This document shows, piece by piece, positions 28,274 to 36,867 of a stretch of DNA of 64,000 bases. This stretch comes from Shimia biformata (GTDB taxonomy: Bacteria > Pseudomonadota > Alphaproteobacteria > Rhodobacterales > Rhodobacteraceae). Under the pieces are notes generated by a model. It saw nothing but the letters and a program-made list of their open reading frames with translations, did not search any database and was not told the DNA's origin. The position numbers and the translations under genes are program-made. Within the stretch, counting starts at the first letter, position 1, and each line of letters begins with the position of its first letter. The stretch is from positions 1,893,475 to 1,957,474 of the forward strand of contig NZ_JAFEJK010000001.1 in assembly GCF_016888515.1 (NCBI RefSeq), read 5' to 3'.

Positions 28274-29692
28274 ATGGCACATCTGCTTGACCGGGACGCG
28301 GGGGCGATCCTGACCGATCTTGAAACCGGGACGCTCAGCGCCGAGGCGCTGATGGTGGCGACGCTTGAGCGTATTGGCGAAGCGAACCCGCATGTGAATG
28401 CCATCGTGTCGCTACAGGATGAGGCCACGCTGATCGAGGCCGCGCGTGCGGCAGACCGGGGGCCGCGCGGCGGGCTGTTGCACGGGCTGCCGATGGCGGT
28501 GAAGGATCTTGAGGATGTGGCGGGCCTGCCCGTGTCGATGGGCTCGCCGCTGTTTGCGGGAACCGTGTCGGCAAAGGACGGGCTGATCGCCGAGCGCCTG
28601 CGCGCGGCGGGGGCGATATTCATCGGCAAGACCAACACGCCGGAATTTGGACTGGGATCCCATTCCTTCAACCCCGTGCATGGGGTGACGCGCAACCCTT
28701 ATGACCTGACACGTTCGGCGGGCGGATCGTCCGGCGGCGCGGCGGCGGCGCTGGCAACGGGCATGGTGGCCTTGGCGGACGGGTCCGACATGATGGGCAG
28801 CCTGCGCAATCCGGCGGCCTTCTGCAATGTCTACGGGTTCCGGCCAAGCTGGGGTGTGGTGCCGCGCGATACCGATAGCGAGACCTTCCTGCAGCAATTG
28901 TCCACTTGCGGCCCGATGGCGCGCAGCCCGGCGGATATGGCGCTGTTGATGCAGGTCATCGGCGGGCCGAACCCCCTGGTGCCGCATAACGCGCCCGCCA
29001 TCGACTGGCGCCTGCCCGAGGTTCCGATGAAAGGGCTCAGGATCGGCTGGCTGGGCGACTGGGGCGGGGTCCTGCCGGTCGAGGGCGGGATTCTGGACCA
29101 ATGCCGCACCGGGCTGGATGTCTTTGCCGGGGCTGGCGCGCGGGTCGACGATCTGGACGCGCCCTTCAGCGCCGCCGCGATCTGGGACAGCTGGATCACC
29201 CTGCGCAGCTGGGCCGTGGCCGGTGAACTGGGTGAGGCCATGGCCGACCCGACCCGGCGCGACAAGCTGAAACCGGAAGCGCAATGGGAGGCCGAACGTG
29301 GCCTTGGCTTTACCGCCACCGATATCCACAAGGCCGGGGCGATCCGCTCGCAATGGTTCACCGCCGCGGCGCGGCTGTTTGACAGCTATGACGCGCTGGT
29401 CCTGCCGTCAGCGCAGGTCTGGCCGTTCCCGGCCGAGTGGCACTGGCCAAAAGAGATCAACGGGACGACCATGGACACCTATCACCGCTGGATGGAGGTG
29501 GTGGTCCCCGCCAGCCTGCTGGGGCTGCCGGTGGTAAACCTGCCTTGCGGATTTGGCGCCAATGGGCTGCCGATGGGCATGCAGCTGATCGGCCGCAAGG
29601 GGGATGACCGCCGCCTGATGGCGATGGCTCAAAGCTATCACGAGGCAACGCTTTGGCCGCAGCAGACCCCGCCCCATATTCGCAAAGCTTGA
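28274..29692 (+). CDS. amidase signature family protein
   Basis: A 472-residue amidase with the Lys-cisSer-Ser triad: Lys in MAVKDLEDV, the glycine-serine loop AGGSSGGAAAAL and the nucleophile Ser in GSDMMGSLRNPA. The usual GSDxGGS is GSDMMGS here. I chose the ATG at 28274 because GGAGG lies five bases upstream. The family includes GatA, but no GatB or GatC gene is adjacent and the sequence differs from true GatA, so it is probably a catabolic amide hydrolase. The substrate is unknown. Confidence 0.88.
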   Translation: MAHLLDRDAGAILTDLETGTLSAEALMVATLERIGEANPHVNAIVSLQDEATLIEAARAADRGPRGGLLHGLPMAVKDLEDVAGLPVSMGSPLFAGTVSAKDGLIAERLRAAGAIFIGKTNTPEFGLGSHSFNPVHGVTRNPYDLTRSAGGSSGGAAAALATGMVALADGSDMMGSLRNPAAFCNVYGFRPSWGVVPRDTDSETFLQQLSTCGPMARSPADMALLMQVIGGPNPLVPHNAPAIDWRLPEVPMKGLRIGWLGDWGGVLPVEGGILDQCRTGLDVFAGAGARVDDLDAPFSAAAIWDSWITLRSWAVAGELGEAMADPTRRDKLKPEAQWEAERGLGFTATDIHKAGAIRSQWFTAAARLFDSYDALVLPSAQVWPFPAEWHWPKEINGTTMDTYHRWMEVVVPASLLGLPVVNLPCGFGANGLPMGMQLIGRKGDDRRLMAMAQSYHEATLWPQQTPPHIRKA

Positions 29693-29748
29693 TTTAACCT
29701 TCCAAACCCTGTCTCAATATCCCTCAAACGCGAGGCAGGGAGGAATGG

Positions 29749-30540
29749 ATGCAGGAAACGCCGGAACTGGGTGTGCCCGATTTGCGGGATGTGAAACTGT
29801 CGACCCTGCGTCAGGCATTGGCGCGGGGATGGCGGGACATGAAGGCGCAGCCCGGTCTGGGGTTTCTCTTTGCCGGGGCCTATGTGCTGGCGGGGTGGTT
29901 CATGGCCTGGGTCACGATCGCGACCGGGCAATCCTATTGGCTGGTGCTGGCGGCGATCGGTTTCCCGCTGATCGGCCCCTTTGCCGCCGTCGGGCTTTAC
30001 GAGGTGTCGCGCCGGATCGAGATGGGCCTGCCGATGGATTACCCGGCCATCTTCGGCGTCATCGGGCGGCAGAGCAAACGGCAATTGCCGTCGATCTGCG
30101 CGGTGATCATCGTGATTTTCCTGTTCTGGTTCTTCCTGGCGCATATGATCTTTGCGCTGTTCCTTGGCATGGCGACGATGACCAATGTCTCGACCTCGTT
30201 TGAGATCTATACCACCACCAACGGCATCGCGATGCTGGTGGTTGGCACCGTGATCGGGGCGCTGTTTGCGGTTCTGCTTTACATGATCACGGTGATATCC
30301 CTGCCGCTGCTTCTGGACCGGGAGGTTGATTTCGTGACCGCGATGATCACCTCGTTCCAGTTCGTCGCGGCGCATTTCGTGACCATGATGATCTGGGCGG
30401 CGATCATTGCCGGGCTGACCTTCGTGGCGCTCTTGCCGGGGTTCCTGGGGCTGTTCATCGTGCTGCCGCTTCTGGGGCATGCGACATGGCATCTCTATTC
30501 GCTGCTGGCGCATGACCAGACGGCTGACGAAATCGCCTAA
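29749..30540 (+). CDS. DUF2189 family integral membrane protein
   Basis: A 263-residue membrane protein with six likely helices, for example [59 protein letters not shown] and [20 protein letters not shown] short soluble N-terminus ([20 protein letters not shown]) is typical of DUF2189. Its function is unknown. Its stop overlaps, tail to tail, the stop of the small gene on the other strand at 30537-30540. Confidence 0.82.
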   Translation: MQETPELGVPDLRDVKLSTLRQALARGWRDMKAQPGLGFLFAGAYVLAGWFMAWVTIATGQSYWLVLAAIGFPLIGPFAAVGLYEVSRRIEMGLPMDYPAIFGVIGRQSKRQLPSICAVIIVIFLFWFFLAHMIFALFLGMATMTNVSTSFEIYTTTNGIAMLVVGTVIGALFAVLLYMITVISLPLLLDREVDFVTAMITSFQFVAAHFVTMMIWAAIIAGLTFVALLPGFLGLFIVLPLLGHATWHLYSLLAHDQTADEIA

Positions 30541-30749
30541 TCCTCGCGGCCCATCGCCTTCAGCCGATCATGCAGCGCCGCGCGGTCCGGGTGGCCGGTT
30601 TCCAGCGCAAAGACATAGGCCTGCGTCAGGAAGAAACCGGCCGCGTCCTCGGATATGGCCTGGTTCGCGGCTTCGGAATAAAGCGTCACCAGCGCGGCAC
30701 GGTCATCGCGGGCATGGGCGTCCAGAAGCCGCCTGTGCAGATCGCTCAT
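30537..30749 (-). CDS. small protein encoded after a Rieske oxygenase
   Basis: A 70-residue, all-helical soluble protein ([20 protein letters not shown] at its start, [13 protein letters not shown] at its end). Its ATG overlaps the stop of the Rieske gene by four bases, so it is translationally coupled to it. The composition suggests a TPR-like helical hairpin. It may be an accessory of the oxygenase. I know of no described function. Confidence 0.7.
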   Translation of the reverse strand: MSDLHRRLLDAHARDDRAALVTLYSEAANQAISEDAAGFFLTQAYVFALETGHPDRAALHDRLKAMGRED

Positions 30750-31909
30750 TCCGCCGCCTGCGGCAACCCGTGATGGTCCAGAATTCGCCCCGCGACCCAG
30801 TCGTGAAAACAATGGGTTGGCCCATCCATCGCCGGAGAGAACCGCCCGCCGTCAAAATGCGGCGCATGGCGTCCGGCCTGCATGCCCTCGACGACAAACA
30901 CATCCTCTTCGAAAACGCCGCGCCATAGCTCGGTGTTCTTGGCGCGCAATCCGGTATCCGTGTCCGGGGTGGCATAGTAGATGTGGACATGTTCGATGGT
31001 ACGGTTCAGGCTGACCGGTTCAAGGATGATCGCATAGGCATGGTCGCGCTGTGCCGCCAACAGCACGTTGGGATAAAGCGCGATATATTCCGCGCCGGTG
31101 TCCCACTTGTCGGGAATGTCGGCAAAGTCGGGAAAGGCCGGTCCGCCGTCCTTGCCCTCGAACTGGCGATAGACCAGCGTGCCCTGACCCGAATACTGAC
31201 CCGGTTCGATGATATTGTAATGGTCCTCAAGCCGGGAATAGCTGTTCAGGCCGGGATGCACCCAGGGCAGGTGATAGCTTTCGCAGTAATTCTCGACCGC
31301 CAGTTTCCAGTTGGTCTGGACGTCCAGCGAGAACATGCTGTCCGTGCCGCCGTGGTAAAGCGGGCGGTCAACCTCGGACCAGCGGGCGATCAGGTTGGCA
31401 TGGGCGACCTCAAACGCGGGTGCGTCGCCCGAGATGTTGATAAACACAACGTCGCGCCAGATATGGCTGCGCACCTCGACCAGACCCAGCGTTGTCCGAT
31501 CCACCGCGTCATGCGTGTTTTGGCCGGGACCGCCGACATGCGGGGTTGTGACCAGCCTGCCTTCGGTCGAATAGCACCAGGAATGATAGGGACAGCGGAT
31601 CGCGCCCTCGATCTTCTTTGGTTCTTCGACCAGGATCATGCCCCGGTGACGGCAGATGTTGTTAAAAACCCGCACCGTTCCATCACGCCCACGGATCAAC
31701 AGAAGTGGCATGCCGAGGAACGACAGGGGCAGGGCGTCGCCCGGTTCCGGCACCTGCGCCGCCACCGCAAGCCCGGCCCAAGTCGAAAACAGCACCGCCC
31801 GGTTTTCCTCGCGAAACACATCTTCGTCGGTGTAATGGGCATTCGGCAGCCCCTGCGCAGTGTCGACAGGTCTGCGGACCGCGTGCAAGGCAGACAGATC
31901 AAGCGTCAT
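30746..31909 (-). CDS. Rieske non-heme iron oxygenase, alpha subunit
   Basis: A 387-residue oxygenase. The Rieske [2Fe-2S] ligands are Cys86 and His88 (CRHRG) and Cys106 and His109 (CPYHS). The mononuclear iron site is in NYCESYHLPWVHP. It resembles the group that demethylates or hydroxylates quaternary amines (carnitine, betaine, stachydrine) more than aromatic dioxygenases, but no reductase or beta-subunit gene is adjacent, so the substrate is unassigned. It sits downstream of an XRE-type regulator and upstream of a coupled 70-residue protein. Confidence 0.88.
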   Translation of the reverse strand: MTLDLSALHAVRRPVDTAQGLPNAHYTDEDVFREENRAVLFSTWAGLAVAAQVPEPGDALPLSFLGMPLLLIRGRDGTVRVFNNICRHRGMILVEEPKKIEGAIRCPYHSWCYSTEGRLVTTPHVGGPGQNTHDAVDRTTLGLVEVRSHIWRDVVFINISGDAPAFEVAHANLIARWSEVDRPLYHGGTDSMFSLDVQTNWKLAVENYCESYHLPWVHPGLNSYSRLEDHYNIIEPGQYSGQGTLVYRQFEGKDGGPAFPDFADIPDKWDTGAEYIALYPNVLLAAQRDHAYAIILEPVSLNRTIEHVHIYYATPDTDTGLRAKNTELWRGVFEEDVFVVEGMQAGRHAPHFDGGRFSPAMDGPTHCFHDWVAGRILDHHGLPQAAE

Positions 31910-32010
31910 CGGACCCTCCCGTTTTGGCGTTGGGAAAGCCTAGGGGCAGGGACGGGGGCAAAACGCGCCGGGAAGCGACCTTTCACCCCGGCCATGGCGA
32001 CATTTGCGTC

Positions 32011-32820
32011 TCAGGCGAAGGGTCGGTCCAGTTGCAGCAGCTTGCGGTGATAGGGAATCAGCTCGTCAGGGCCGCAGAACCCGACCGAGCGCGCGGCCTG
32101 CAACACCGCGCCTGTGTCGTTGCCCAGATGCTCGTAGACCAGCCGCGCCGCGCGCAGCCCCGTGACGGTCTCGCGCACGGTGCGGGTGGCGTAACCGATC
32201 CAGTAATGGTTCTGGAACGAGGCAACCCGGCTGAGATAGTTGAACGATGTCGCCATGGTCTTGTGATGGGCCACCAGCGCGCCGATGCCGTCTTCCTGTG
32301 GCAGCACCACGCCACGGAACTCGCGGGTTTGGGGGTCGACCGGCAGACCTTGCTGGCGCATCGCCTCTTTCGCCTCATAGCCGCGAATGAACGTGTGCTG
32401 GTCCTTGCGAAAGACATAGACCAGCCCGATGATGATCAGGTCGGCCTCGATGAAACTGCGGCGCGAGAAGCGATAGAACCCGTCGGGAAACACATCCTGG
32501 GGAATGTCGGTCATTCCTGACCCGACGTAATCGGCGATCAACGGATGGTTGAGTACACCTTTCTCAACTTGAAGCTCGTTCAGCGGCTCAAGAAGGATAC
32601 GCGCATCGACGTTGAAAAAATTGCAAATCCTGTGCAGGACGTCCGGCCGGGGAAAGCTTTCGCCCGACAGATAGCGATTGAACTGGGTCCGGTTTATGCC
32701 CAGGTCACGGCACAGTTTCGAGACCGACGGATATTGCCGAGACAGCACCCTGAGATTTTCTCCAAACATCCGGCGCAGCTCTGCCGGCGATTTGTTCTGA
32801 TCAGCGACTCCTGAAGGCAA
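32011..32820 (-). CDS. XRE-type helix-turn-helix transcriptional regulator
   Basis: A 269-residue protein. The N-terminal HTH spans about residues 30-75: SVSKLCRDLGINRTQFNRYLSG is the recognition unit, followed by RPDVLHRICNFFNVD. The C-terminal 190 residues are a sensor-like domain that I do not recognise. The likely start is the TTG at 32820 with GGGAG upstream; ATG 32769 would remove 17 residues. It precedes the Rieske operon on the same strand and probably controls it. A strong palindrome at 32898-32915 lies in its upstream region. Confidence 0.85.
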   Translation of the reverse strand: MPSGVADQNKSPAELRRMFGENLRVLSRQYPSVSKLCRDLGINRTQFNRYLSGESFPRPDVLHRICNFFNVDARILLEPLNELQVEKGVLNHPLIADYVGSGMTDIPQDVFPDGFYRFSRRSFIEADLIIIGLVYVFRKDQHTFIRGYEAKEAMRQQGLPVDPQTREFRGVVLPQEDGIGALVAHHKTMATSFNYLSRVASFQNHYWIGYATRTVRETVTGLRAARLVYEHLGNDTGAVLQAARSVGFCGPDELIPYHRKLLQLDRPFA

Positions 32821-32897
32821 ACCAGTGTCTCTCCCTGTTCTTTCCTGGCTGAAAGGTTACCAGACCAATCAGCTATTGCGCGCATTTTTGTACTGTT

Positions 32898-32924
32898 TGA
32901 CGCGAAATCGCGTCAGCTTGACGC
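32898..32924. promoter_or_regulatory. palindromic operator candidate plus half-site
   Basis: TGACGCGAAATCGCGTCA (32898-32915) is a perfect palindrome with 8-base arms around AA. A further half-site TTGACGC follows at 32918-32924. It lies 78 bases upstream of the XRE regulator and before the divergent gene at 33049, a position fit for autoregulation. Confidence 0.5.
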
Positions 32925-33048
32925 AGAGTGGCATCAATAATTGCTCATGTCGACACAATTCCGAATAAACCGACGCTGAGTTTTCAATACCTGTGACATG
33001 TTGGATTTGTGACACTTGGGTCAGGCAGGAAAAGGAGCTTGAACTCAA

Positions 33049-33402
33049 ATGTTTGGCGTCGTCCTTTGGAGTGACAATCTCGACAACAAGGCGGTGATCT
33101 GGTGTGAGGATCACGGTGATCTGGCCTTCTTCAATGGCGGCAATGACATGCCCAGCAGCCTGCCGGACCTGGATCCGGGCGACCTGGTGCAATTCGAGCT
33201 GAGCCAGGACCGCAACCTGCGCTACGCGCGTAACCCGGTGCGGGTCGCGGAAGGGGCTTATGACACCTTGCCGGATACGCTGTCGGCCCAGCACAACGCG
33301 GTCCGGGTCAAGCCGCGCCGCCCGGTGCCAGACATGTCAGAGGCGAGTATTCTGCCCTTCCCGAAACAGCGCGACCGGATGAGGGACCTGGTCGCGGTCT
33401 GA
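33049..33402 (+). CDS. hypothetical protein, small beta-rich
   Basis: A 117-residue soluble protein. The first 75 residues (MFGVVLWSDNLDNKAVIWCE, then GDLVQFEL) look like a small beta-barrel, loosely similar to cold-shock/OB folds. The C-terminal 35 residues are polar and end PKQRDRMRDLVAV. I could not assign a family. AAAGGAG lies about 12 bases before the ATG, a long spacing. It is divergent from the XRE regulator and ends at a bidirectional terminator. Confidence 0.7.
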   Translation: MFGVVLWSDNLDNKAVIWCEDHGDLAFFNGGNDMPSSLPDLDPGDLVQFELSQDRNLRYARNPVRVAEGAYDTLPDTLSAQHNAVRVKPRRPVPDMSEASILPFPKQRDRMRDLVAV

Positions 33403-33430
33403 ACGGGCTTACCCACAATCGAAAACAAAA

Positions 33431-33454
33431 AAGGGCCCGCTGAGGGCCCTTTTT
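33431..33454. terminator. bidirectional intrinsic terminator
   Basis: An 8-bp stem AAGGGCCC/GGGCCCTT with loop GCTGA. TTTTT follows on the plus strand and TTTTTT on the minus strand, so it serves both the gene ending at 33402 and ilvN ending at 33488. Confidence 0.88.
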
Positions 33455-33487
33455 ATTGGTTGCGCCCCCATTTGGGGCAGCGTTTTG

Positions 33488-34051
33488 TCAGGCGGATCCG
33501 CGCGACAGTGCCGCAACCCCGGTCCGCGCCACCTCGACCAGTCCCAGCGGGCGCATCAGATCGGCAAAAGCGTCGATCTTTTCGGGCGCGCCGGTGATTT
33601 CGAAGACAAAGCTTTCCAGCGTCGAATCCACCACGTTGGCGCGGAAAATCTCGGCCAGCCGCAATGCCTCGATCCGCTTTTCGCCTTCTCCTGTGACCTT
33701 GAACAGGCCCAGTTCACGTTCCACCGCCGCACCTTCGACGGTCAGGTCATGCACGTCATGCACCGGCACGATCCGGCCCAGCTGGGTCTTGATCTGCTCG
33801 ATCACCTGCGGCGTGCCGGTGGTGACCACGGTGATGCGGCTGTGATGGCCGGTGTGATCGACCTCGGCCACCGTCAGGCTTTCGATGTTGTATCCCCGTC
33901 CCGAGAACAACCCGATCACCCGCGCCAGCACACCGGGTTCGTTGTCGACGAGAACGGCCAGCGTATGCTTTTCCTGCACATCCGAGAAAGCGGGGCGCAG
34001 GTTGTAAGCGGAGTGGCTCGTCGAGCCTTTCTTGATTTTTAGAGCAGCCAT
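33488..34051 (-). CDS. ilvN: acetolactate synthase small (regulatory) subunit
   Basis: A 187-residue ACT-domain subunit that activates the large subunit and mediates valine feedback in the branched-chain amino-acid pathway. The ACT fold starts at about residue 30 (HTLAVLVDNEPGVLARVIGLFSGRGYN) and the C-terminal ALS_ss_C domain is present (RANVVDSTLESFVFEITG). It lies 11 bases after ilvB and is cotranscribed. The stop is at 33488 and a bidirectional terminator follows. Confidence 0.97.
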   Translation of the reverse strand: MAALKIKKGSTSHSAYNLRPAFSDVQEKHTLAVLVDNEPGVLARVIGLFSGRGYNIESLTVAEVDHTGHHSRITVVTTGTPQVIEQIKTQLGRIVPVHDVHDLTVEGAAVERELGLFKVTGEGEKRIEALRLAEIFRANVVDSTLESFVFEITGAPEKIDAFADLMRPLGLVEVARTGVAALSRGSA

Positions 34052-34062
34052 CTTTTCTCTCC

Positions 34063-35817
34063 TTACACCAGCACCGCGCCACCGGCTTCGATCGCGCCCT
34101 GCGTCGAGGCCTCGCCCAAGAGCATCTCGTTATGCGGCTTTCCGCTTGGGATCATCGGGAAGCAGTTCTCGTGTTTCTCGACAAGGCAGTCAAAGATCAC
34201 CGGGCCGTCGTGGTTGATCATCTCAAGGATGGCATCATCAAGGTCATCGGGGTTGTCGCAATAGATGCCCTTGGCGCCGAACGCTTCGGCAAGCTTGACG
34301 AAATCGGGCAGCGCCTCGGACCACGAGTGCGAATACCGCTCGCCATGCAAAAGTTCCTGCCACTGGCGCACCATGCCCAGACGTTCGTTGTTGAGGATGA
34401 ATTGCTTGACGGGCAGGCGGAACTGCACTGCCGTTCCCATTTCCTGCATGTTCATCAGCCACGAGGCTTCGCCCGCAACGTTGATGACAAGGCTGTCGGG
34501 ATGCGCCATCTGCACGCCGATCGAGGCCGGGAAACCATAACCCATCGTGCCCAGCCCCCCGGAGGTCATCCAGCGGTTCGGGTCCTCGAACCCCATGTAT
34601 TGCGCCGCCCACATCTGGTGCTGGCCCACCTCGGTGGTGACATAGCGGTCATGGCCCTTGGTCAGCTCTTCCAGACGCTGGATCGCGTATTGCGGTTTGA
34701 TCACCTTGCCCGCCTGCTTGTATTTCAGGCAGTCGACCTTGCGCCATTCGTCGATCTGACCCTGCCATTTGTCCACGGCGGCGCGGTTGATCTTGCGCCC
34801 GCGCGCCTTCCAGACCTTCAGGATGTCCTCAAGCACGTGGCCGACATCGCCGACAATCGGGATATCGGTCTTCACGACCTTGTTGATCGACGACGGGTCG
34901 ATGTCGATATGCGCCTTTTTCGACTTCGGCGAAAAGGCCGAGATCAGCCCCGTGATCCGGTCATCGAACCGCGCGCCGACGCAGATCATCAGGTCGCAGC
35001 CGTGCATCGCCATATTCGCTTCGTAAAGCCCGTGCATGCCCAACATGCCCAGCCAGTTTTCGCCGGATGCCGGATATGCGCCCAGCCCCATCAGGGTCGA
35101 GGTGATCGGAATGCCGGTCGCATCCACCAGTTCGCGCAGCAGCTGGCTGGCGGCGGGGCCGGAATTGATCACGCCGCCGCCGGTATAGAACACCGGGCGC
35201 TCGGCCTTTTCGATGGCTTCGACCAGTTCGGTGATCGCGGCCAGATCGCCCTTCATCTGCGGCTGATAGCGCGACGTGTCCGCCGCCTTGGGCGACACGT
35301 AATCGCCGCTGGCGAACTGCACATCCTTGGGAATGTCGATCAGCACCGGACCGGGGCGGCCCGAGGTGGCGACGTGGAACGCCTCGTGAATGGTCTGGCT
35401 CAGCCGGTCGGTCTCTTTCACCAGCCAGTTGTGCTTGGTGCAGGGGCGGGTGATGCCGACGGTGTCGGCCTCCTGGAAGGCGTCCGAACCGATCATGAAG
35501 GTCGGCACCTGGCCGGTCAGAACCACGATCGGGATCGAATCCAAAAGCGCATCGGTCAGCCCGGTCACCGCGTTGGTCGCGCCGGGGCCGGATGTCACCA
35601 GCGCCACGCCGGGCTTGCCGGTTGAGCGGGCATAGCCTTCGGCGGCATGGACCGCGCCCTGTTCGTGACGCACAAGGATGTGACGAATATCGTTCTGCTG
35701 AAAGATCTCGTCATAAATCGGTAGGACGGCCCCGCCGGGATAGCCGAATACCGTGTCCACACCCTGATCCTTGAGGGCCTGAACCACCATTTTCGCTCCG
35801 GTCATCTGACGTGCCAT
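34063..35817 (-). CDS. ilvB: acetolactate synthase large subunit
   Basis: A 584-residue thiamine-diphosphate and FAD enzyme that forms acetolactate from two pyruvates, the first common step to valine and leucine, and acetohydroxybutyrate for isoleucine. The catalytic Glu52 is in VRHEQGAVHAAEGYAR. GYPGGAVLPIYDE is the usual N-terminal motif, and NNERLGMVRQWQ belongs to the ThDP/Mg region. It is preceded by a leader peptide and terminator at 35855-35974, so expression is probably set by charged branched-chain tRNA. Confidence 0.97.
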   Translation of the reverse strand: MARQMTGAKMVVQALKDQGVDTVFGYPGGAVLPIYDEIFQQNDIRHILVRHEQGAVHAAEGYARSTGKPGVALVTSGPGATNAVTGLTDALLDSIPIVVLTGQVPTFMIGSDAFQEADTVGITRPCTKHNWLVKETDRLSQTIHEAFHVATSGRPGPVLIDIPKDVQFASGDYVSPKAADTSRYQPQMKGDLAAITELVEAIEKAERPVFYTGGGVINSGPAASQLLRELVDATGIPITSTLMGLGAYPASGENWLGMLGMHGLYEANMAMHGCDLMICVGARFDDRITGLISAFSPKSKKAHIDIDPSSINKVVKTDIPIVGDVGHVLEDILKVWKARGRKINRAAVDKWQGQIDEWRKVDCLKYKQAGKVIKPQYAIQRLEELTKGHDRYVTTEVGQHQMWAAQYMGFEDPNRWMTSGGLGTMGYGFPASIGVQMAHPDSLVINVAGEASWLMNMQEMGTAVQFRLPVKQFILNNERLGMVRQWQELLHGERYSHSWSEALPDFVKLAEAFGAKGIYCDNPDDLDDAILEMINHDGPVIFDCLVEKHENCFPMIPSGKPHNEMLLGEASTQGAIEAGGAVLV

Positions 35818-35854
35818 GTGTCTCTCCGTTTAGACGTCATCATTTCATCGACAT

Positions 35855-35883
35855 AAAAAAGCCCCCGGCGATCTGACGGGGGC
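35855..35883 (-). terminator. ilv attenuator terminator
   Basis: On the minus strand a 7-bp stem (GCCCCCG/CGGGGGC) with a 9-base loop is followed by TTTTTT, about 40 bases before the ilvB start. It lies between the leader peptide and the gene, as in an amino-acid operon attenuator. Confidence 0.88.
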
Positions 35884-35922
35884 GCATGGGGAACCGTAAT
35901 GGTGTCCGTTACCGGCCCATGC
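35884..35922 (-). promoter_or_regulatory. ilv leader hairpin upstream of the terminator
   Basis: GCATGGG and CCCATGC arms, with an inner CCGGTAA/TTACGG pairing (one bulged G), form a long hairpin. Its left arm overlaps the last codons of the leader peptide and its right arm abuts the terminator. It fits a pause hairpin, or part of an alternative fold that depends on the position of the ribosome. Confidence 0.6.
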
Positions 35923-35974
35923 ACCAACTTCCCACTACTACGATTAGCGACTTCATCGCAAAAAGCCCTTTCAT
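35909..35974 (-). CDS. ilv leader peptide (branched-chain attenuator)
   Basis: A 21-residue reading frame, MKGLFAMKSLIVVVGSWCMGR (20 residues shown plus the terminal Arg is 21; key run is Leu-Ile-Val-Val-Val at positions 10-14), ending in TAA. Translation may begin at either ATG (35974 or 35956). The run of Leu, Ile and three Val codons lies before two hairpins and the terminator, exactly the plan of the ilv operon leaders. When charged branched-chain tRNA is scarce, stalling at this run should prevent termination. Confidence 0.8.
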   Translation of the reverse strand: MKGLFAMKSLIVVVGSWCMGR

Positions 35975-36118
35975 GTCTGCGCGGGACATTATGGGTGCTG
36001 CGTCGCGGCGTCAACCGCAAATTCGGAACGAAAACACCGCCACGGGGTGAAATTCTTTTCATTTATTGCGCGGGCCTCGCTCTGTCGCGACATTTTGGCA
36101 ATTCACACCGCCGGATCA

Positions 36119-36180
36119 GGGGGGGCGCAGCCCCGTCGCGGCTTCTTTCTTGTCCACAATACTCCCGCCGGAGGCTCCCG
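36119..36180 (-). repeat. intergenic repeat element B
   Basis: On the minus strand this reads GAGCCTCCGGCGGGAGTATT, then GGACAAGAAAGAAGC, then a GC-rich GGGGCTGCGCCCC inverted repeat. It follows the response regulator gene. The related segment at 45652-45700 shares GAGTATT and CAAGAAAGAAGC. It looks like a dispersed intergenic element of the genome. Confidence 0.55.
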
Positions 36181-36207
36181 CGGCTGCGGCAATCCGGGGC
36201 AGGGCGG

Positions 36208-36867
36208 TCAAAGCCCGACGCCGGTCCCCTGCAACACCCCGTGTTCCAGCGCATAGCGCGTCAGCCCGGCGGTCGAGGATATGCCCAGCTTGCGCTTGAT
36301 GTTCTTGCGATGCGTCTCGACCGTGCGGACCGAGATATTCAGCGCCAGCGCCACTTCCTTGTTCGACTTGCCCTGCGCCAGTTGCAGCAACACGGTCTGT
36401 TCGCGGCTGGTCAGGCTTTCGCGCGATCCGCCTTCGGGCGGTTCCAGCGACCCGCGCGCGCCGGTGCAAAGGTATCGCTCGCCGCGCATCACCGTGTCGA
36501 TCGCGGTTTTGATCTCATCCGTGGGCACGTCCTTCAGAATATACCCGACAGCGCCGTGGCTCAGCGCGGTCGAGATATATTCCGGCGTGTCATGCATCGA
36601 CAGGATCAGGATTTTCAGGCCGGGATCGCGTTCCAGCAGCATCTCGGTTGCGGTCAGCCCGCCGATCTCGGGCATGTTGAGGTCCATCAGCACCACGTCG
36701 GGCTGCAACTGCGCCATCTCGTCCAGCGCGGCGCGGCCGTTCGACAGCGTCGCCAGAACGGTGATGTCCTTGTAATCCTCAAGGATCGACTGGATGCCTT
36801 CGGCGACCATCGGGTGATCGTCGACGATGACAACTTTCACGGGGGCATGTGTGACTGGGTCTGTCAT
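36208..36867 (-). CDS. NarL/FixJ-family response regulator
   Basis: A 219-residue two-domain regulator. The receiver has the acidic pair Asp16-Asp17, phospho-acceptor Asp62 in VVLMDLNMPEIGG and the Lys near residue 110 (YILKDVP). The C-terminal LuxR-type HTH is LTSREQTVLLQLAQGKSN and continues NISVRTVETHRKNI. Its start overlaps the stop of the kinase gene by four bases. Its likely targets include the divergent TRAP operon, where a large inverted repeat lies. Confidence 0.94.
   Translation of the reverse strand: MTDPVTHAPVKVVIVDDHPMVAEGIQSILEDYKDITVLATLSNGRAALDEMAQLQPDVVLMDLNMPEIGGLTATEMLLERDPGLKILILSMHDTPEYISTALSHGAVGYILKDVPTDEIKTAIDTVMRGERYLCTGARGSLEPPEGGSRESLTSREQTVLLQLAQGKSNKEVALALNISVRTVETHRKNIKRKLGISSTAGLTRYALEHGVLQGTGVGL

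Noticed and set aside
35802-36062. 86-codon minus-strand frame upstream of ilvB
   Set aside because: It crosses the attenuator in another frame, is Arg/Pro-rich and has no ribosome-binding site. The 21-codon leader explains the region better.
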